Assembly (NCBI GenBank): GCA_049999725.1
Contig: JBNGIS010019208.1
Location: 1-36,728 of the forward strand
From: Haplomitrium mnioides
Taxonomy: Eukaryota; Marchantiophyta; Haplomitriopsida; Calobryales
Reading direction: 5' to 3'
Length of the DNA: 36,728 nucleotides
In this document: one piece after another, positions 22,090 to 31,870 of the stretch
Numbering within the stretch: position 1 is the first letter of the stretch
Layout of the letters: each line of letters begins with the position of its first letter
Program-made: the position numbers and the translations under genes
Notes under the pieces: model-generated
The model's input: the letters and a program-made list of their open reading frames with translations, nothing else
The model's database searches: none
What the model was told of the DNA's origin: nothing

Positions 22090-22355
22090 TCTAACTTAGA
22101 GTGTTGTGTGTAAATGTTGAGAATCTACTATACTAGTTACTACCAAAATTTTGTTCTTAAAATTATACCTTGTGGTTTGTCTTTTTGTTTTTCTAGTATT
22201 ATTAATTGATTTTATTCTTTTTGTTCATTTGAGTTTGCAAGATATAGGAAAAAAATTTAACTAATTAAAATAATATAAAATAATAATAATAAGTTAGAAA
22301 TAGTGTGAGAGTCATAACTCGAAGCATTTAGAGTAGAGAGGGTATGTGAACGCCT

Positions 22356-23096
22356 GAAATTTCTGAAGAGGATAAAGAGAGACAAAGAAAAGAGACAGAG
22401 GTAAGGCTGGAGAGACAAAAAGAGTTGAAGTTAAAATCTAAAGTGGTAGAGGTTGGTGGTAGTGGGAAGGAAGCACTAGAGGGAGTAGTGCAGCCTGAGC
22501 CTTAGCCACCACGCTTTCCATTTTAGTGGTCTAATATCACTAACCCAAAGAGTATCATTGGATTAATCTCATTTCCTAAGCCTAACTTACTTTCTTCTTC
22601 TTCTTCTTCTTCTACAAATTCAGCCACACCCTATAGTGCACAAGGGAGTGGTCCTTCACTTGTACTTGCATCATATGTATCAAGTACTATATTAGGAAGA
22701 GGCGCAACACCAGTTGTTTTGTTTCCAGCTATGGCCAATCCGTTCCCGAGAACCTCCGAAGCAAATTGAAGTATCCGAATTTCAAAGAGAAGGATCATGG
22801 AGATGTGGGCACCTGGACCAAAGAGTTTGAGAATATATCGGAGGCTAATAGAGAGGTCATAGATGCAGACCATCTGAGATTAGTGAGGCCATTGTTGAGG
22901 AGCCACACCATGGAGTGGTATACAAACTTGCCAACCCCACTTGCTACATGGGCTGAATTGAAAGCAGACCTAATTGCAAAATTCAGAGGGGCAGCTTATT
23001 CTAAAAAAACCTTGAAGAATCCGGAAGAAAACTAAGGAGTTAATGAGGTGGTTTACCGGCAGGTTCAAAAGTCTAAGGTCACATGTTCAAAAATGA
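22356..23096 (+). pseudogene. gag remnant 1 of the non-autonomous element
   Basis: Nucleocapsid-forming Gag, which would package element RNA. The N-terminal part is charged and coiled-coil-like (EISEEDKERQRKETE), then a Ser run encoded by a TTC/TCT microsatellite at 22592-22613, then MANPFPRTSEAN. After a frameshift comes the retrotransposon-gag core: FKEKDHGDVGTWTKEFENIS (22779-22838), AAxREV-DADHLRLV, then MEWYTNLP and TWAELKADLIAKFRG. Broken by two TAG stops (near 22504 and 22533), the frameshift, and a small deletion near 23020 relative to copy 2. The frame ends at TGA 23094-23096. No zinc knuckle remains, because sequence passes from mid-gag to the polypurine tract in about 110 bp. Confidence 0.82.
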
Positions 23097-23201
23097 TTTT
23101 TGGATTTGTTGATATTAAGTGGAGAGCCTTTGAAAACTAGTGTGAATGGAACCGGATCAAGAAGCATATCTCGCGGTAGGCTTGCAAGGTCACTATGTAG
23201 T

Positions 23202-23212
23202 GGAGGAAAGGG
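23202..23212 (+). other. Polypurine tract before LTR copy 2
   Basis: GGAGGAAAGGG, then CTAA, then TGTGGTGA. Right position and composition for plus-strand priming, and conserved with 27493-27502. Confidence 0.75.
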
Positions 23213-23778
23213 CTAATGTGGTGACGTCGTCCCAGTGCTAAGAAAGAATAATAAATTAAACATGCCATTGCAACAATGTGATTAGCCATAGAAGGGCATA
23301 TATGTCATATTAAAATTTATTCAATGATATAAGAACATTTCCCTTGGGGATTTGGTTACGAGTATTCTTCTTGCTATCCATTATAAAGCTACAAAGGTCA
23401 AAGCGATGTTGTCTCAACATTGCTCGAAGGCCTTAGGCTTGCATTCTGTTGGAGAATCGCAAGGATGCATCAACGTAGGTGAGAAGGAGGATTTCTCCTT
23501 GTGGAGACCCAATAAAAATGAGAAATTATTCTTTGGGCAATGATAAAATGAAAATGAAAAAATAATAATAATAAGAAAATAAAATAAAATAAATCTATTG
23601 TCGAAGGCCAACCAACCCCTACACTATAGTTGGAAGACAATCCGCTGTATGGAGATTTATATGTCGAAGGCCAAGGAAGAGCCTTAGACTAGGTCAGTCT
23701 AAGGGTAGACAGGGTTAAGTGGGGAGCCTTATACCCACAAAGCGGATGCTCTTTGAGATGTGAGAAGGGAAAAACCCT

Positions 23779-23790
23779 TATATATATTGA
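23779..23790 (+). promoter_or_regulatory. TATA-like box in LTR copy 2
   Basis: TTATATATATTG about 560 bp into the LTR. An identical sequence at the same place in copy 3 (28134-28145) supports it as the LTR promoter. Confidence 0.5.
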
Positions 23791-24217
23791 CCAAAAACCT
23801 GTAAAGCACTTATGGGATTAATTCCTATGCTTCCTCCACAGAAGGCAATGCGACATGTGGTGAGGAGAACAAGTGCAAGAGCAAGCAATGGCATGTCATT
23901 TGTGTTGCAATTGTGTGAATATGAATGGATTGATGGATTAACAAGGTATCTAGGAAGTGCATAAGGAGCTCACTGATCCGCGACCAGACAATTCATATGG
24001 AGAAGCGTGCATGCTTTGGGGAGTCATCAAAGGCCTCATGATAGTTTCTTAGGAGGCTTGGAGGGGAGTTGTTTAAGTTGTGCAAGCATTCACGTACTCA
24101 GAAGAGATCAAAACCAGCAACATTAGAAGCAGCAAAATTTTGAGAATTGAGGAAGTTCAAATTGCAAGAGCTCCTTGGGAAACCAAATTGTCAGATTCCA
24201 AAAGAGCAGAGTAGAAG

Positions 24218-25327
24218 ATTAATACAATTTGATATTGTTGGGTTTGACATTGACCCTGATAGAAGGTTTGAAATAGTTGGGGACAAACTTTGCTACGTTT
24301 GTGGAAGTCGATTACATTCCAAGCGAAGCGGTGCTTTTGGCACCAATCGACCTTTGGTGATTGGGGGAAGAATTGACAATTTGGGCACTCAATTAGTAAG
24401 CAAGGAAAATTCATTGCAGCTAGTCACGAGGCAGAAGCAAGAGTTGTCAAGGCCAAAGTCATTTCAACTATGTATGAGTAAGATAGATTGGTTGTATTAG
24501 AAATGGGAAGCTCGAATGAAAAAAATTCAACAGTCAACGCGCAACGGATATGTTCAAGAGAAAGTTCGAAGATCAACGCAACAACAACAGAAGGTTCAAA
24601 CGTTTAATGAAAGAACAAATTCATAGAGGAAGAGGGAGTAGTTCTACGACTCAACGTATATGTGTGAATGTAGTGTAAAATCAGAGTCACTACTCCATGA
24701 TCACAAGCAGTAGTAGGAGACGTATGTCGACTTGCAACCTCCTTCCTACACCCCAAATAAACACAACAAAAATATGTAAATTGCAGAACTGTGGTTCTCT
24801 TTCTTCAACAAGAATGAGAAAATGATAAAAACGCAAGCATGAGATGGTAGGAAATTGTTTTGCAATGAGGATGTGTTTTTGATTGAGGATGCTCGCAATG
24901 GAGCTCTCTTCTGATTTATGTACCCAATTTGGAGTTCCTTACCTCCACTTGTTCCTTGCGATATATAGAAGGAGATGACCCGTCTCAAGCATTGGAGTTA
25001 TTTGCCAAGATGAAGTATGATGGTGTTATTCCAAATAGCTGCACCTATGTTGCATTGTTTGCTATTTTTGGAAATGTGAGATCAAGCTTGAATGGAAGTG
25101 AGATGTGGGAAAAAAGGTTGACAATGATATAATTAGACACGACACAATCTGGGGTAGTATACACAAAGGAATCTCTTCATGCAGTGATACATGTGTAGGG
25201 AGAAGAGGGCATACTGGAAGCAATGCTTGAGCAATTTCATCTTGGACAAAATGACAAATGTCAAGACAACTTGCTTCTAGATACTACAACATATAAGAAT
25301 GTGATAAAACATTTGTGGTTGCAAAGC
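24218..25327 (+). other. Extra 1.1-kb segment in LTR copy 2, probable captured host sequence
   Basis: Present in copies 2 and 3 and absent from copy 1 at a clean point. Edges carry short similarity (GCAGAGTAGAAG on the left, GCAAAGCAAGGG on the right). The frame that runs in from 24147 holds a protein-like stretch ending near 24500 (DIVGFDIDPDRRFEIVGDKL, then CYVCGSRLHSK). It is followed by a non-coding-looking part and a PPR-like stretch. This pattern looks like exons with an intron or spacer between. The alternative is a precise deletion from copy 1. Confidence 0.55.
24929..25312 (+). pseudogene. PPR-like gene fragment in LTR copy 2
   Basis: The frame at 24929-25132 holds SQALELFAKMKYDGVIPNSC and then TYVALFAIFGN. 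That is the A-L-E-L-F-x-x-M-x-x-x-G-x-x-P-N-x-x-T-Y-x-x-L pattern of pentatricopeptide repeats, RNA-binding helical repeats abundant in plant organelle proteins. After stops, a second PPR-like piece follows (ESLHAVIHV, GEEG, LEQFHLGQNDKC, LLLDTTTY). Only about two repeats remain. Broken by TAA at 25130-25132 and further stops. Family call is from pattern only. Confidence 0.5.
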
Positions 25328-25334
25328 AAGGGAT

Positions 25335-25830
25335 CATCAACAATTGAAAGTTTGAAAAGCTGGCAGAAGCAAAAACGAGGAAAATCTAGCAAATGTGAAA
25401 GTTTGAAACAATGATTGAGAGAAAGAAATGAACGTGTGATAGAAGAGCACTGGCAGAAAACAAAAGAGAAAGGATCTCTAGATGAAATTGAAAGTTCAAA
25501 AAGCTATATGCATGAAAGTTATAAAAGCTAGCAGTAATGGAAATTCAAAAATAGGAAAATGAAAGTTTGAAAGAGGAGTCTAGAAAATGAAAGTTTGAAA
25601 GGGATGCTCCAGAAACTTGAAAGTTCAAAGGTGTAAAAAGTGAAAGCTCAAAACAGTCCAAGAATGCAAAAGTTTGAAATGGCGAGCAACATCGGAAGTG
25701 AAAGTTTGACAAGGCTTTTTAAAAGTTTGAAAGGGAGCCTCCAGATCAATGTGAAAGTTTGATAGAGTGTAAGTCAGAAAGTTTGAAACAGAGTTAGTAG
25801 GAGTTATTGAAAGTTTGATATTTAGTATAA
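25335..25830 (+). repeat. Degenerate GAAAGTTTGAAA array in LTR copy 2
   Basis: About fifteen copies of GAAAGTTTGAAA and close variants spaced roughly 20-50 bases apart, most often followed by a G. TGAAAGTTCA (nGAAnnTTCn) occurs near 25490 and 25618. More regular than the copy 1 array. Confidence 0.7.
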
Positions 25831-26637
25831 GAACAATTATTAGTGTTAGTTCTAATTAGAAGAGAAATAGATTACAAGGAAGGGGATAGTAGTTAGCAAG
25901 GGTTCTTGATAATATTGTTAAAAGTTAGTTAGAAGGGTAGTGTAAAATTTCATACATGAAGAGTTAGATTAAGAAGGCTAAGTTCTTATAGAAAATGTTA
26001 GTGGTGATCAGCAGAAAGGATAACTGTTGTTATGGCAGCTATTTCCTTGTGAATTTTTGGAGAGAGCTCTCATGTGCATGAAGTTGGACTGAATAGATTG
26101 AGAGCATCCACACACCTTTGCAATTCAAATATTGTAGCATTGTTGTATTTGAAATTCTAGATTGTGAATTCATGAAGTAAAGAGGAATTTGATTTTGAGA
26201 ACAGAGAGGATGGGATGTTTATTTGCTATTGTGTGTGTAGAGATGAATAATTAAATGAGCATGAGCATCTGAATGAGTGTCAATTAGATGAGAAGAAACT
26301 CTATGAATGTGTTGTGGTCAGTAGGGAAGTGCCTTCTTTGAAATTAGAGAAGTGAGCAGGGATTTTTGAATCTATTAGACAAAATCCAGATCCAAGAGCC
26401 ATGGGTGTTGCAAGGAGGGAGTGTCCTTTAACATTGCATGTGGGATTGGGAGTCCATATAATAGAGGAGTAATCTTATTCATATACAAGTGGAGACCTTA
26501 GGAGTTTGCATTTCAGTTTGCAAAATACAAGAAAAAACATTAATTAATTAAAATAAGATATAATAATAATAATATATTAGAAATAATGTAAGAGTCATAA
26601 CTCGAAGCATTTAGAGTAGAGACGATATTAGACGCCT

Positions 26638-27385
26638 AAAATTTCAGAAGAGGATAAAGAGAGACAAAGGAAAGAGAGGGAGAGGTAAGGCTGGAGAGAT
26701 GAGAAGAGTTGAAGTTAAAATCTAGAGTGGTAGAGGTTGGTGGTAGTGGGAAGGAAGCATCAGAGGGAGCAGCACAACTTGAGCCTCAGTCACCACTCTT
26801 TCCATTTTAGTGGTCTAATATCACTCACCCAAGGAGTATCATTGGATTAACCTCATTTCCTAAGCCTAACTTACCTTCTTCTTCTTCTTCTTGAAATTCA
26901 GCCACATCCCATAGTGCACCAAGGAGTGGTCTTTCACTTGTACTTGCATTAGTTGTACCAAGTGCTATGTTGAAATGAAGCGCAACACCAGTTGTTTTGT
27001 TTCTAAGTATGGCCAATCCGTTCCCCAAAACCTCAGAAGCAAATTGAAGTATCTGAATTTCAAAAGGAAGGATCATGAATATGTGGACACCTGGACCAAA
27101 GAGTTTGAGAATATATCTGAGGCTAATAGAGAGTTCTTAGATGCAGACCATTCGAGATTAGTGAGGGCATTGTTGAGGAGCCAGGCCCTGGAGTGGTATA
27201 CAAACTTTCCAACCTCACCTACCACGTGGGTTGAATTGAAAGCGAACCTGATTGCAAAATATAGAGGAGAAGCTTATTCTAAAAAATCCTTGAAGAAATT
27301 GGCCCATATCTGGAAGAAAACCAAGGAGTCAATGTGGCAATATACCCGCAGGCTCAAAAGTCTAAGGTCACAAGTTCAAAAATGA
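26638..27385 (+). pseudogene. gag remnant 2 of the non-autonomous element
   Basis: Same structure as gag remnant 1 but better preserved in the core. The frame 26975-27385 covers FKRKDHEYVDTWTKEFENIS (27059-27118), ANREFLDADHSRLVRALL, LEWYTNFP, TWVELKANLIAKYRG, KLAHIWKKTKESMWQYTRRL and a TGA at 27383-27385. The KESMWQYTRRLKSLRSQV part extends the core beyond what copy 1 keeps in frame. Upstream, the N-terminal charged region and a shorter TTC run are in a different frame. No zinc knuckle or protease follows; the polypurine tract is about 110 bp downstream. Confidence 0.82.
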
Positions 27386-27492
27386 TCTTTGGATTTGCTG
27401 ATATTAAGTGTAGAGCCTTTGGAAACTATGGTGAATGGAGCCTATGCCAAGAAGTATATCTCGTGGTAGGCTTGCAAGGTCATTGCGCAATT

Positions 27493-27502
27493 AAGGAGGG
27501 GG
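27493..27502 (+). other. Polypurine tract before LTR copy 3
   Basis: AAGGAGGGGG followed by CTAA and TGTGGTGA, matching the arrangement at 23202-23220. Confidence 0.72.
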
Positions 27503-28133
27503 CTAATGTGGTGACATGGTCCTAGTGCTGAGAAAGAATAATAAATTAAACATGCCATTGCAACAGTGTGATTAGCCATAAAAGGACATATATATGTCAG
27601 ATTAAAAGCTATTCAATGATATAAGAACAATACCCTTGGGGAATTGCTTATGAGTATTCTTCTTGCCATGTATTATGAAGTTACAGAAATCAAAGCGATG
27701 TTGCCTCAACATTGCTTGAGGGCTTTGGGTCTATATTTTGTTGGAGAATTGTAGCGATGCATCAACATAGGTGAGAAGGAGGATTTCTCCTTGTGGAGAC
27801 CCAATAAAAATTAGAAATCATTCTGTAGGAAATGATAAAATGAAAATGGAAAAAATAGTAATAAGAAAATAAAATAAAATAAATCAAATCTACAGTCGAA
27901 GGCCAACCAGCCCCTACACTACAGTTGGAGGACAACGTGCCTTAATGGAGATTTATATGTCAAAGGCTAACCAGCTCCTACACTACAACTAAAGGACAAC
28001 CCTATGGAGATATGTATGTTGAAGGCCAAGGAAGAGCCCTTGACTAGGTCTGTCCAAGTGAAGATAGGGTTAAGTGGGTAGCCTTATACCCTACAAAAGG
28101 GATGTTGTTCGAGATGTGAGAAGGGAAAAACTC

Positions 28134-28145
28134 TTATATATATTG
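28134..28145 (+). promoter_or_regulatory. TATA-like box in LTR copy 3
   Basis: TTATATATATTG, identical to 23779-23790 and in the same LTR context. Confidence 0.5.
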
Positions 28146-28562
28146 ACCAAAAACCTATGGGATTAATTCCCATGCTTCCTCTACAAATGGAAATGCAATG
28201 CTTGGTAAGAAGAACAAGTGTGAGAGCAAGCAGTCACATGTCATCTCTTGTGTGATTGTATGAAGATGAATGGATTGATGGATTGACAAGGTGTCTGAGG
28301 AGTGTCTGAGGAGCTCATCTATCCACGACTAGGCAGTTTGTTTGGAGAAGCTTGCACGTTTCGGGGAGTCATTAGAAGTCTCATGATAGTTTCTTAGGAA
28401 GCTGAGAGTGGAGTTGTTTAAGTTGCATAGGCATTCATTCCTTTAGAAGGGATTGAGACCAACAACACAAGAAGTAGCAGAAAATCGGGAATTCAGGAGG
28501 TTCAAATTACAAGAGCTCATTGGGGAATCGAATTGTCGAATTTTGGAAAAGCATAGTAGAAG

Positions 28563-29693
28563 ATTAATACGATTTGATATTGTTGGGTTTGATATTGACC
28601 CTAATAGAAGGTTTGAAGCAGTTGGGGACAAACTTTGCTACATTTGTAGAGGTTGCTTACATTCCAAGTGAAGTGGTGCTTTTGGCACCCATTGACCTTT
28701 GGTAATTGAGGGAGGAATTTGACAATTCAGGCACTCAATTACTAAGTAGGAAAAATTCATTGTAGTTAGTCACAAGGCGGAAGCAAGAGCTGTCAAGGCC
28801 AAAGTCATTCTGACTATGTATGAGTATGACGGATTGGTTGCATCAGAAATGGGAAGCTTGAATGCAAAAAATTCAACAGTCGACGAGCAACATATATACT
28901 CAAGAGAAAGTTCAAAGATCACTACAGCAGCAATAGAAGGTTCAAACGTTTAACTCAAGAACAAATTCAGGGAGGAAGAGAGAGTAGTTCTACCACTTCA
29001 TGTATATGTGTGAATGTAGTGCAAAATCAGAGTCACTATTCCATGATTGCAAGCAGTAGTAGGAGATGTATGTCAATTTGCGGCCTCCGTTCTATTTCTA
29101 AAATGATCACAATATGAATATGTAAATTGCAGAATTGTGAGTCTCTTCCTTTAATGATAATGAGCAATTGATAAAAACGCAAGCGTAATATGGCAAGAAA
29201 TCATTTTTCAATGAGAATGTGTTTGCGATTGAGGATGCTCTCAATGGAGCTCTCTCCTAAATTATATAAGAGATTTGGGGTTCCTTACCTCCACTTGTTC
29301 CTTGCAATATATACAAGGGGATGACTAATCTTTGGCATTGGAATTATTTGCCAAGATGAAGCATGATGGTGTTATTCTAGACAGCTGCACATATGTTGCA
29401 CTGTTTGCTTTTTTTCGAAATGTCAAATCAAGCTTGAATGGAAGGGAGATGTGGGCACAGGAGGAGGTGGCTAAAAGATTGACAATGACAAAATTGGACA
29501 TGGCACAATCTGGGGTAGTACACACAAAGGAATCTCTTCATGCAGTGATACATGTGTTGGGAGAAGAGGGCATGGTGGAAACTATACTTGAGCAATTTCA
29601 TCTTGGACAGAATGACAAATGTCAGAATAACTTGCTTCTAGATACTACAACATATAGTGCATACAAAGATTTTTGGTTGCAAAGTAAGGGATC
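28563..29693 (+). other. Extra 1.1-kb segment in LTR copy 3, probable captured host sequence
   Basis: Counterpart of 24218-25327, with the same DIVGFDIDPNRRFEAVGDKL-type stretch (frame 28453-28671, ending earlier than in copy 2) and the same PPR-like part. Sharing between copies 2 and 3 shows the segment was mobilised or duplicated with the LTR. Confidence 0.55.
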
Positions 29694-29724
29694 ATCAACA
29701 ATTGAATCAATGTTAATTAGATGA
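29314..29724 (+). pseudogene. PPR-like gene fragment in LTR copy 3
   Basis: A continuous 130-codon frame follows an in-frame TGA/TAA-type break just upstream. It reads LALELFAKMKHDGVILDSCT, YVALFAFF, then EEVAKRLTMTKLDMAQSGVV, ESLHAVIHVLGEEGMVETIL, EQFHLGQNDKC and LLLDTTTY. Two helical-repeat units fit the P-type PPR pattern, the second with LHAVIHVLGEEGMVE. The last ~35 bases belong to the LTR. There is no ATG at the frame start; the frame begins at TTG. This copy keeps more of the fragment in one frame than copy 2. Confidence 0.5.
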
Positions 29725-29833
29725 GAATGAACTCTATGAATGTGTTGTGGTCAGTAGGGAAGTGCCTTCTCTGAAATTAGAGAAGTGAGCAGGGATTTTT
29801 GAACCCATTAGATAGAATCCATATCCAAGAGCC

Positions 29834-30028
29834 ATGGGTGTTGCAAGGAGAGAGTGTCCTTTAACATTGCATGTGGGATTGGGAGTCCATATAATAGAGG
29901 AGAAATCTTATTCATATACAATTGGATACCTTGGGAGTGAGTGTTTAGAGTTTAAGGGAGGGTTGTTGTACTTCTTGGTTGATGGACAACAAGATGAGGA
30001 GGAGTGGCCCTTTGAGATTCTAGCTTAA
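29834..30028 (+). other. Conserved 64-codon open frame near the LTR right end
   Basis: Begins MGVARRECPLTLHVGLGVHI and ends EEEWPFEILA before TAA. The same reading is visible at 21328 (copy 1) and 26401 (copy 2), where a TAA interrupts after IIEE. Function unknown. It could be a second captured fragment or chance; the upstream frame (VVSREVPSLKLEK) ends in the same TGA in all copies. Confidence 0.3.
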
Positions 30029-30383
30029 ATATCAATTCCAAGGATCTGCTTGTTTGTGTCTTAGCTTTATAGGCTTTTAACTAGGTTGGAGCATATTTCA
30101 AAGCTGCAAGTGGAAGAGTGGTGATGTGCATTGAAATCAGGTCTCATCATTAGTTACTATAAGAGAAGAACTGAGGAGAAAGGAGGCTAGTGAAGGAGTA
30201 GCATTGGTTGTTGTTCATCTACAAAAGCAATCCTTGAGAGCAAGAAGGTAGGTGAGTACTATGAGTCAAGCAAAGGTTCTGCTTGTGTTATAGAAGAGGG
30301 GCAAGTGAATGAGAATCTGCTATGATGAATGGTTTAATTTGACCTGCTAGTGCTTGAAGGGTTGTTTTTCTTAGAGTGTTGTT

Positions 30384-30915
30384 TGGATTTTGTTGAAGTT
30401 TTGTTTTCTCTTGCACATGGTCACTTCAGAAACAACATTGTAACCACCATTTGGCTTTAGATCTTTGATGTTGCTTGGTCTTTACTTGGCGAGTTGATAT
30501 GAATCTTCTCAACACTTCTTTCGAGATGTTTCTTCTTCTTGATCAGATCAGTACTCTAGTAATCTCCACAAGCAAATTTGAAATAATATCTCTTAGCTTA
30601 CTTCTTGAACGATGTAACGAGGAGGAAACAAAAGAACCTTCAATGCTCAAAAAAATATTTACTCTTGAGGACTTTGGAAAAAAGGCGAGATACAAGAACT
30701 GGATGATGATAATGGAAGGACAACAAAAGGTAGAGAGATCGACGTGGGAGAGAATGAGATAGTGAGCCTAACTTTGGTTCTTTCTTTTTTCCTTTATACT
30801 TAATGCTTAACATAGTGGAAACAAAAATAGAAACATGGGCTTTACTTAACATGACTATTTTTTTGGAAGTACATACCCTTTTTTTAGCTTCTTTGATCTT
30901 TGTCTTCTTGTAACA
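30384..30915 (-). repeat. Right LTR of the gypsy element, resumed after the nested array
   Basis: Aligns with 15212-15745 of the left LTR (shared blocks include GATGTTTCTTCTTCTTGATC and CTCTAGTAATCTCCACAAGC). Ends TTGTAACA at 30915, which in element orientation is TGTTACAAG, a good LTR start. The left-LTR equivalent 14746-15211 is missing here, together with the end of LTR copy 3, consistent with one deletion across their junction. Confidence 0.68.
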
Positions 30916-31689
30916 ATGATATCCAAAGGCATAGGAGGAGGAGCCCTCTAGAGTGTAAAAAAGAGGAAGAAGAGAGGACAACAGGTTCTTCTCTATCGTG
31001 CTTGTTGTAGTATAGTTGTGCTTTTCTTCTATTGGGGTTCTGTTGCAACTAGTAGGAGTATTCCTGCGGGAAATACTTAGGAAGAGGAATCGTAAACCAT
31101 AACAGCCAAGAAGGAAAATTCGAAACTATCTATAGGTTTCTTGGCAGCATGCAACTCTAACATAACAGGTCTGCTATGACGCTAACCAATGTGAATCTCT
31201 AGGCATGAGTACTCAAAGAGAATGACGGATGTGAGCGAAATCTCTCTTTAAAAGGTGCGACTCGGCGTGTTCTTGGGAAAAATAGGGGTCGCAAGGACTG
31301 GGCACCAATCCTCGATGTCAGGATCTATTTTCAAAAGGTTTTTCGATAGAGCTGAGCAGATTCAAACGTGAGGCTCATAGATTAGATCTTGGATGAAATG
31401 GCAATTGTGATAGAATGGTGGATAAAACTGTGACTCAGATGGACCTTAGGGGGGTGGAACGGGGATTCCGATGAATTAGCTAAGGATAGAAATGTCGATG
31501 ATGATAAACTAGATAAGAAGTGAATTGGTGACTTTGATAGAGCAGAGACAAGGAATGAAATGGTGACTCTAATAGAACGGAGATTTCACCAAGTAAAGCT
31601 ATAAGACCAACACGTAAAGGGAAAGACTGATCATCAATTTTAACTTGCGTGGACATTATCAAGCACTAACGACAAAATATCAGGTCAAT

Positions 31690-31870
31690 TACTAGGTGTT
31701 GGATTGCTAGGTTGACATCAGAGGTACGGGTTTTCAGACACGACATTCCAACTTCTTAGTTGAAAATGACGCCAAACGTGGGAAAGGACTACGTACAAGG
31801 AGGTACCAAGGGTTACTCGTCTAGACCAACGGTCTCGGACCGAGCCGATAAGGTTTTCAAGACCTCCCAA
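31690..31870 (-). repeat. Diverged relative of the gypsy LTR
   Basis: GACATCAGAGGTAC, ACGACATTCCAACTTCTTAG, TTGAAAATGACGCC and GAGCCGATAAGG line up in order with blocks of the gypsy LTR near 13985-14130 and 18480-18615. Too diverged to be the same insertion; probably a solo or truncated LTR of a related family. Ends not determined. Confidence 0.45.

Larger units (their letters stand above)
23217..26500 (+). repeat. LTR copy 2 of the gag-only element, right end deleted
   Basis: Starts TGTGGTGACG. It contains the ~1.1-kb extra segment (24218-25327) and the GAAAGTTTGAAA array. At about 26500 (GGAGACCTTAGGAGTTTGC) it jumps from the equivalent of 21425 to the equivalent of about 22215 in copy 1. 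This removes the LTR end and the primer-binding site, so the second unit cannot prime reverse transcription. Confidence 0.72.
19245..30383 (+). mobile_element. Tandem LTR-gag-LTR-gag-LTR array of a gag-only non-autonomous retrotransposon
   Basis: Three LTR copies start with TGTGGTGA at 19245, 23217 and 27507, separated by two short internal regions. Each internal region has a gag remnant followed directly by a polypurine tract, and there is no protease, RT or integrase. Both internal regions have the same gag-to-PPT structure, so the loss of pol predates the copies. This matches the class described as terminal-repeat retrotransposons with a GAG domain (TR-GAG). The array probably arose by unequal recombination between LTRs. 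It sits inside the right LTR of the minus-strand gypsy element. Confidence 0.75.
27507..30383 (+). repeat. LTR copy 3 of the gag-only element, internally deleted and truncated
   Basis: Starts TGTGGTGACATGG. It has the ~1.1-kb extra segment (28563-29693) but lacks the equivalent of about 25345-26275, with the junction at ATCATCAACAATTGAATCAA near 29700. It ends at about 30383 in AGAGTGTTGTTT, some 180 bp short of the copy 1 end, and runs straight into gypsy LTR sequence. Confidence 0.72.
13819..30915 (-). mobile_element. Ty3/gypsy LTR retrotransposon, minus orientation, with a nested insertion in one LTR
   Basis: Direct repeats at 13819-15745 and at 18300-19244 plus 30384-30915 flank minus-strand pol remnants. 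In + strand reading both LTR copies start TGTA (13819, 18300), and the right one ends GTAACA (30915), giving the TGT...ACA termini expected of an LTR. The right LTR stops matching the left at 19244 and resumes at about 30384. The ~11.1 kb between is another element family. Without the insertion the element is about 6 kb. Gag, protease and most of RT are missing between the right LTR and RNase H, so it is an internally deleted, non-functional copy. Confidence 0.72.

Noticed and set aside
23352-23543. Short + strand frame near the LTR starts (also 19380-19613)
   Set aside because: Reading differs between the three LTR copies, with stops and frameshifts; better explained as LTR sequence.
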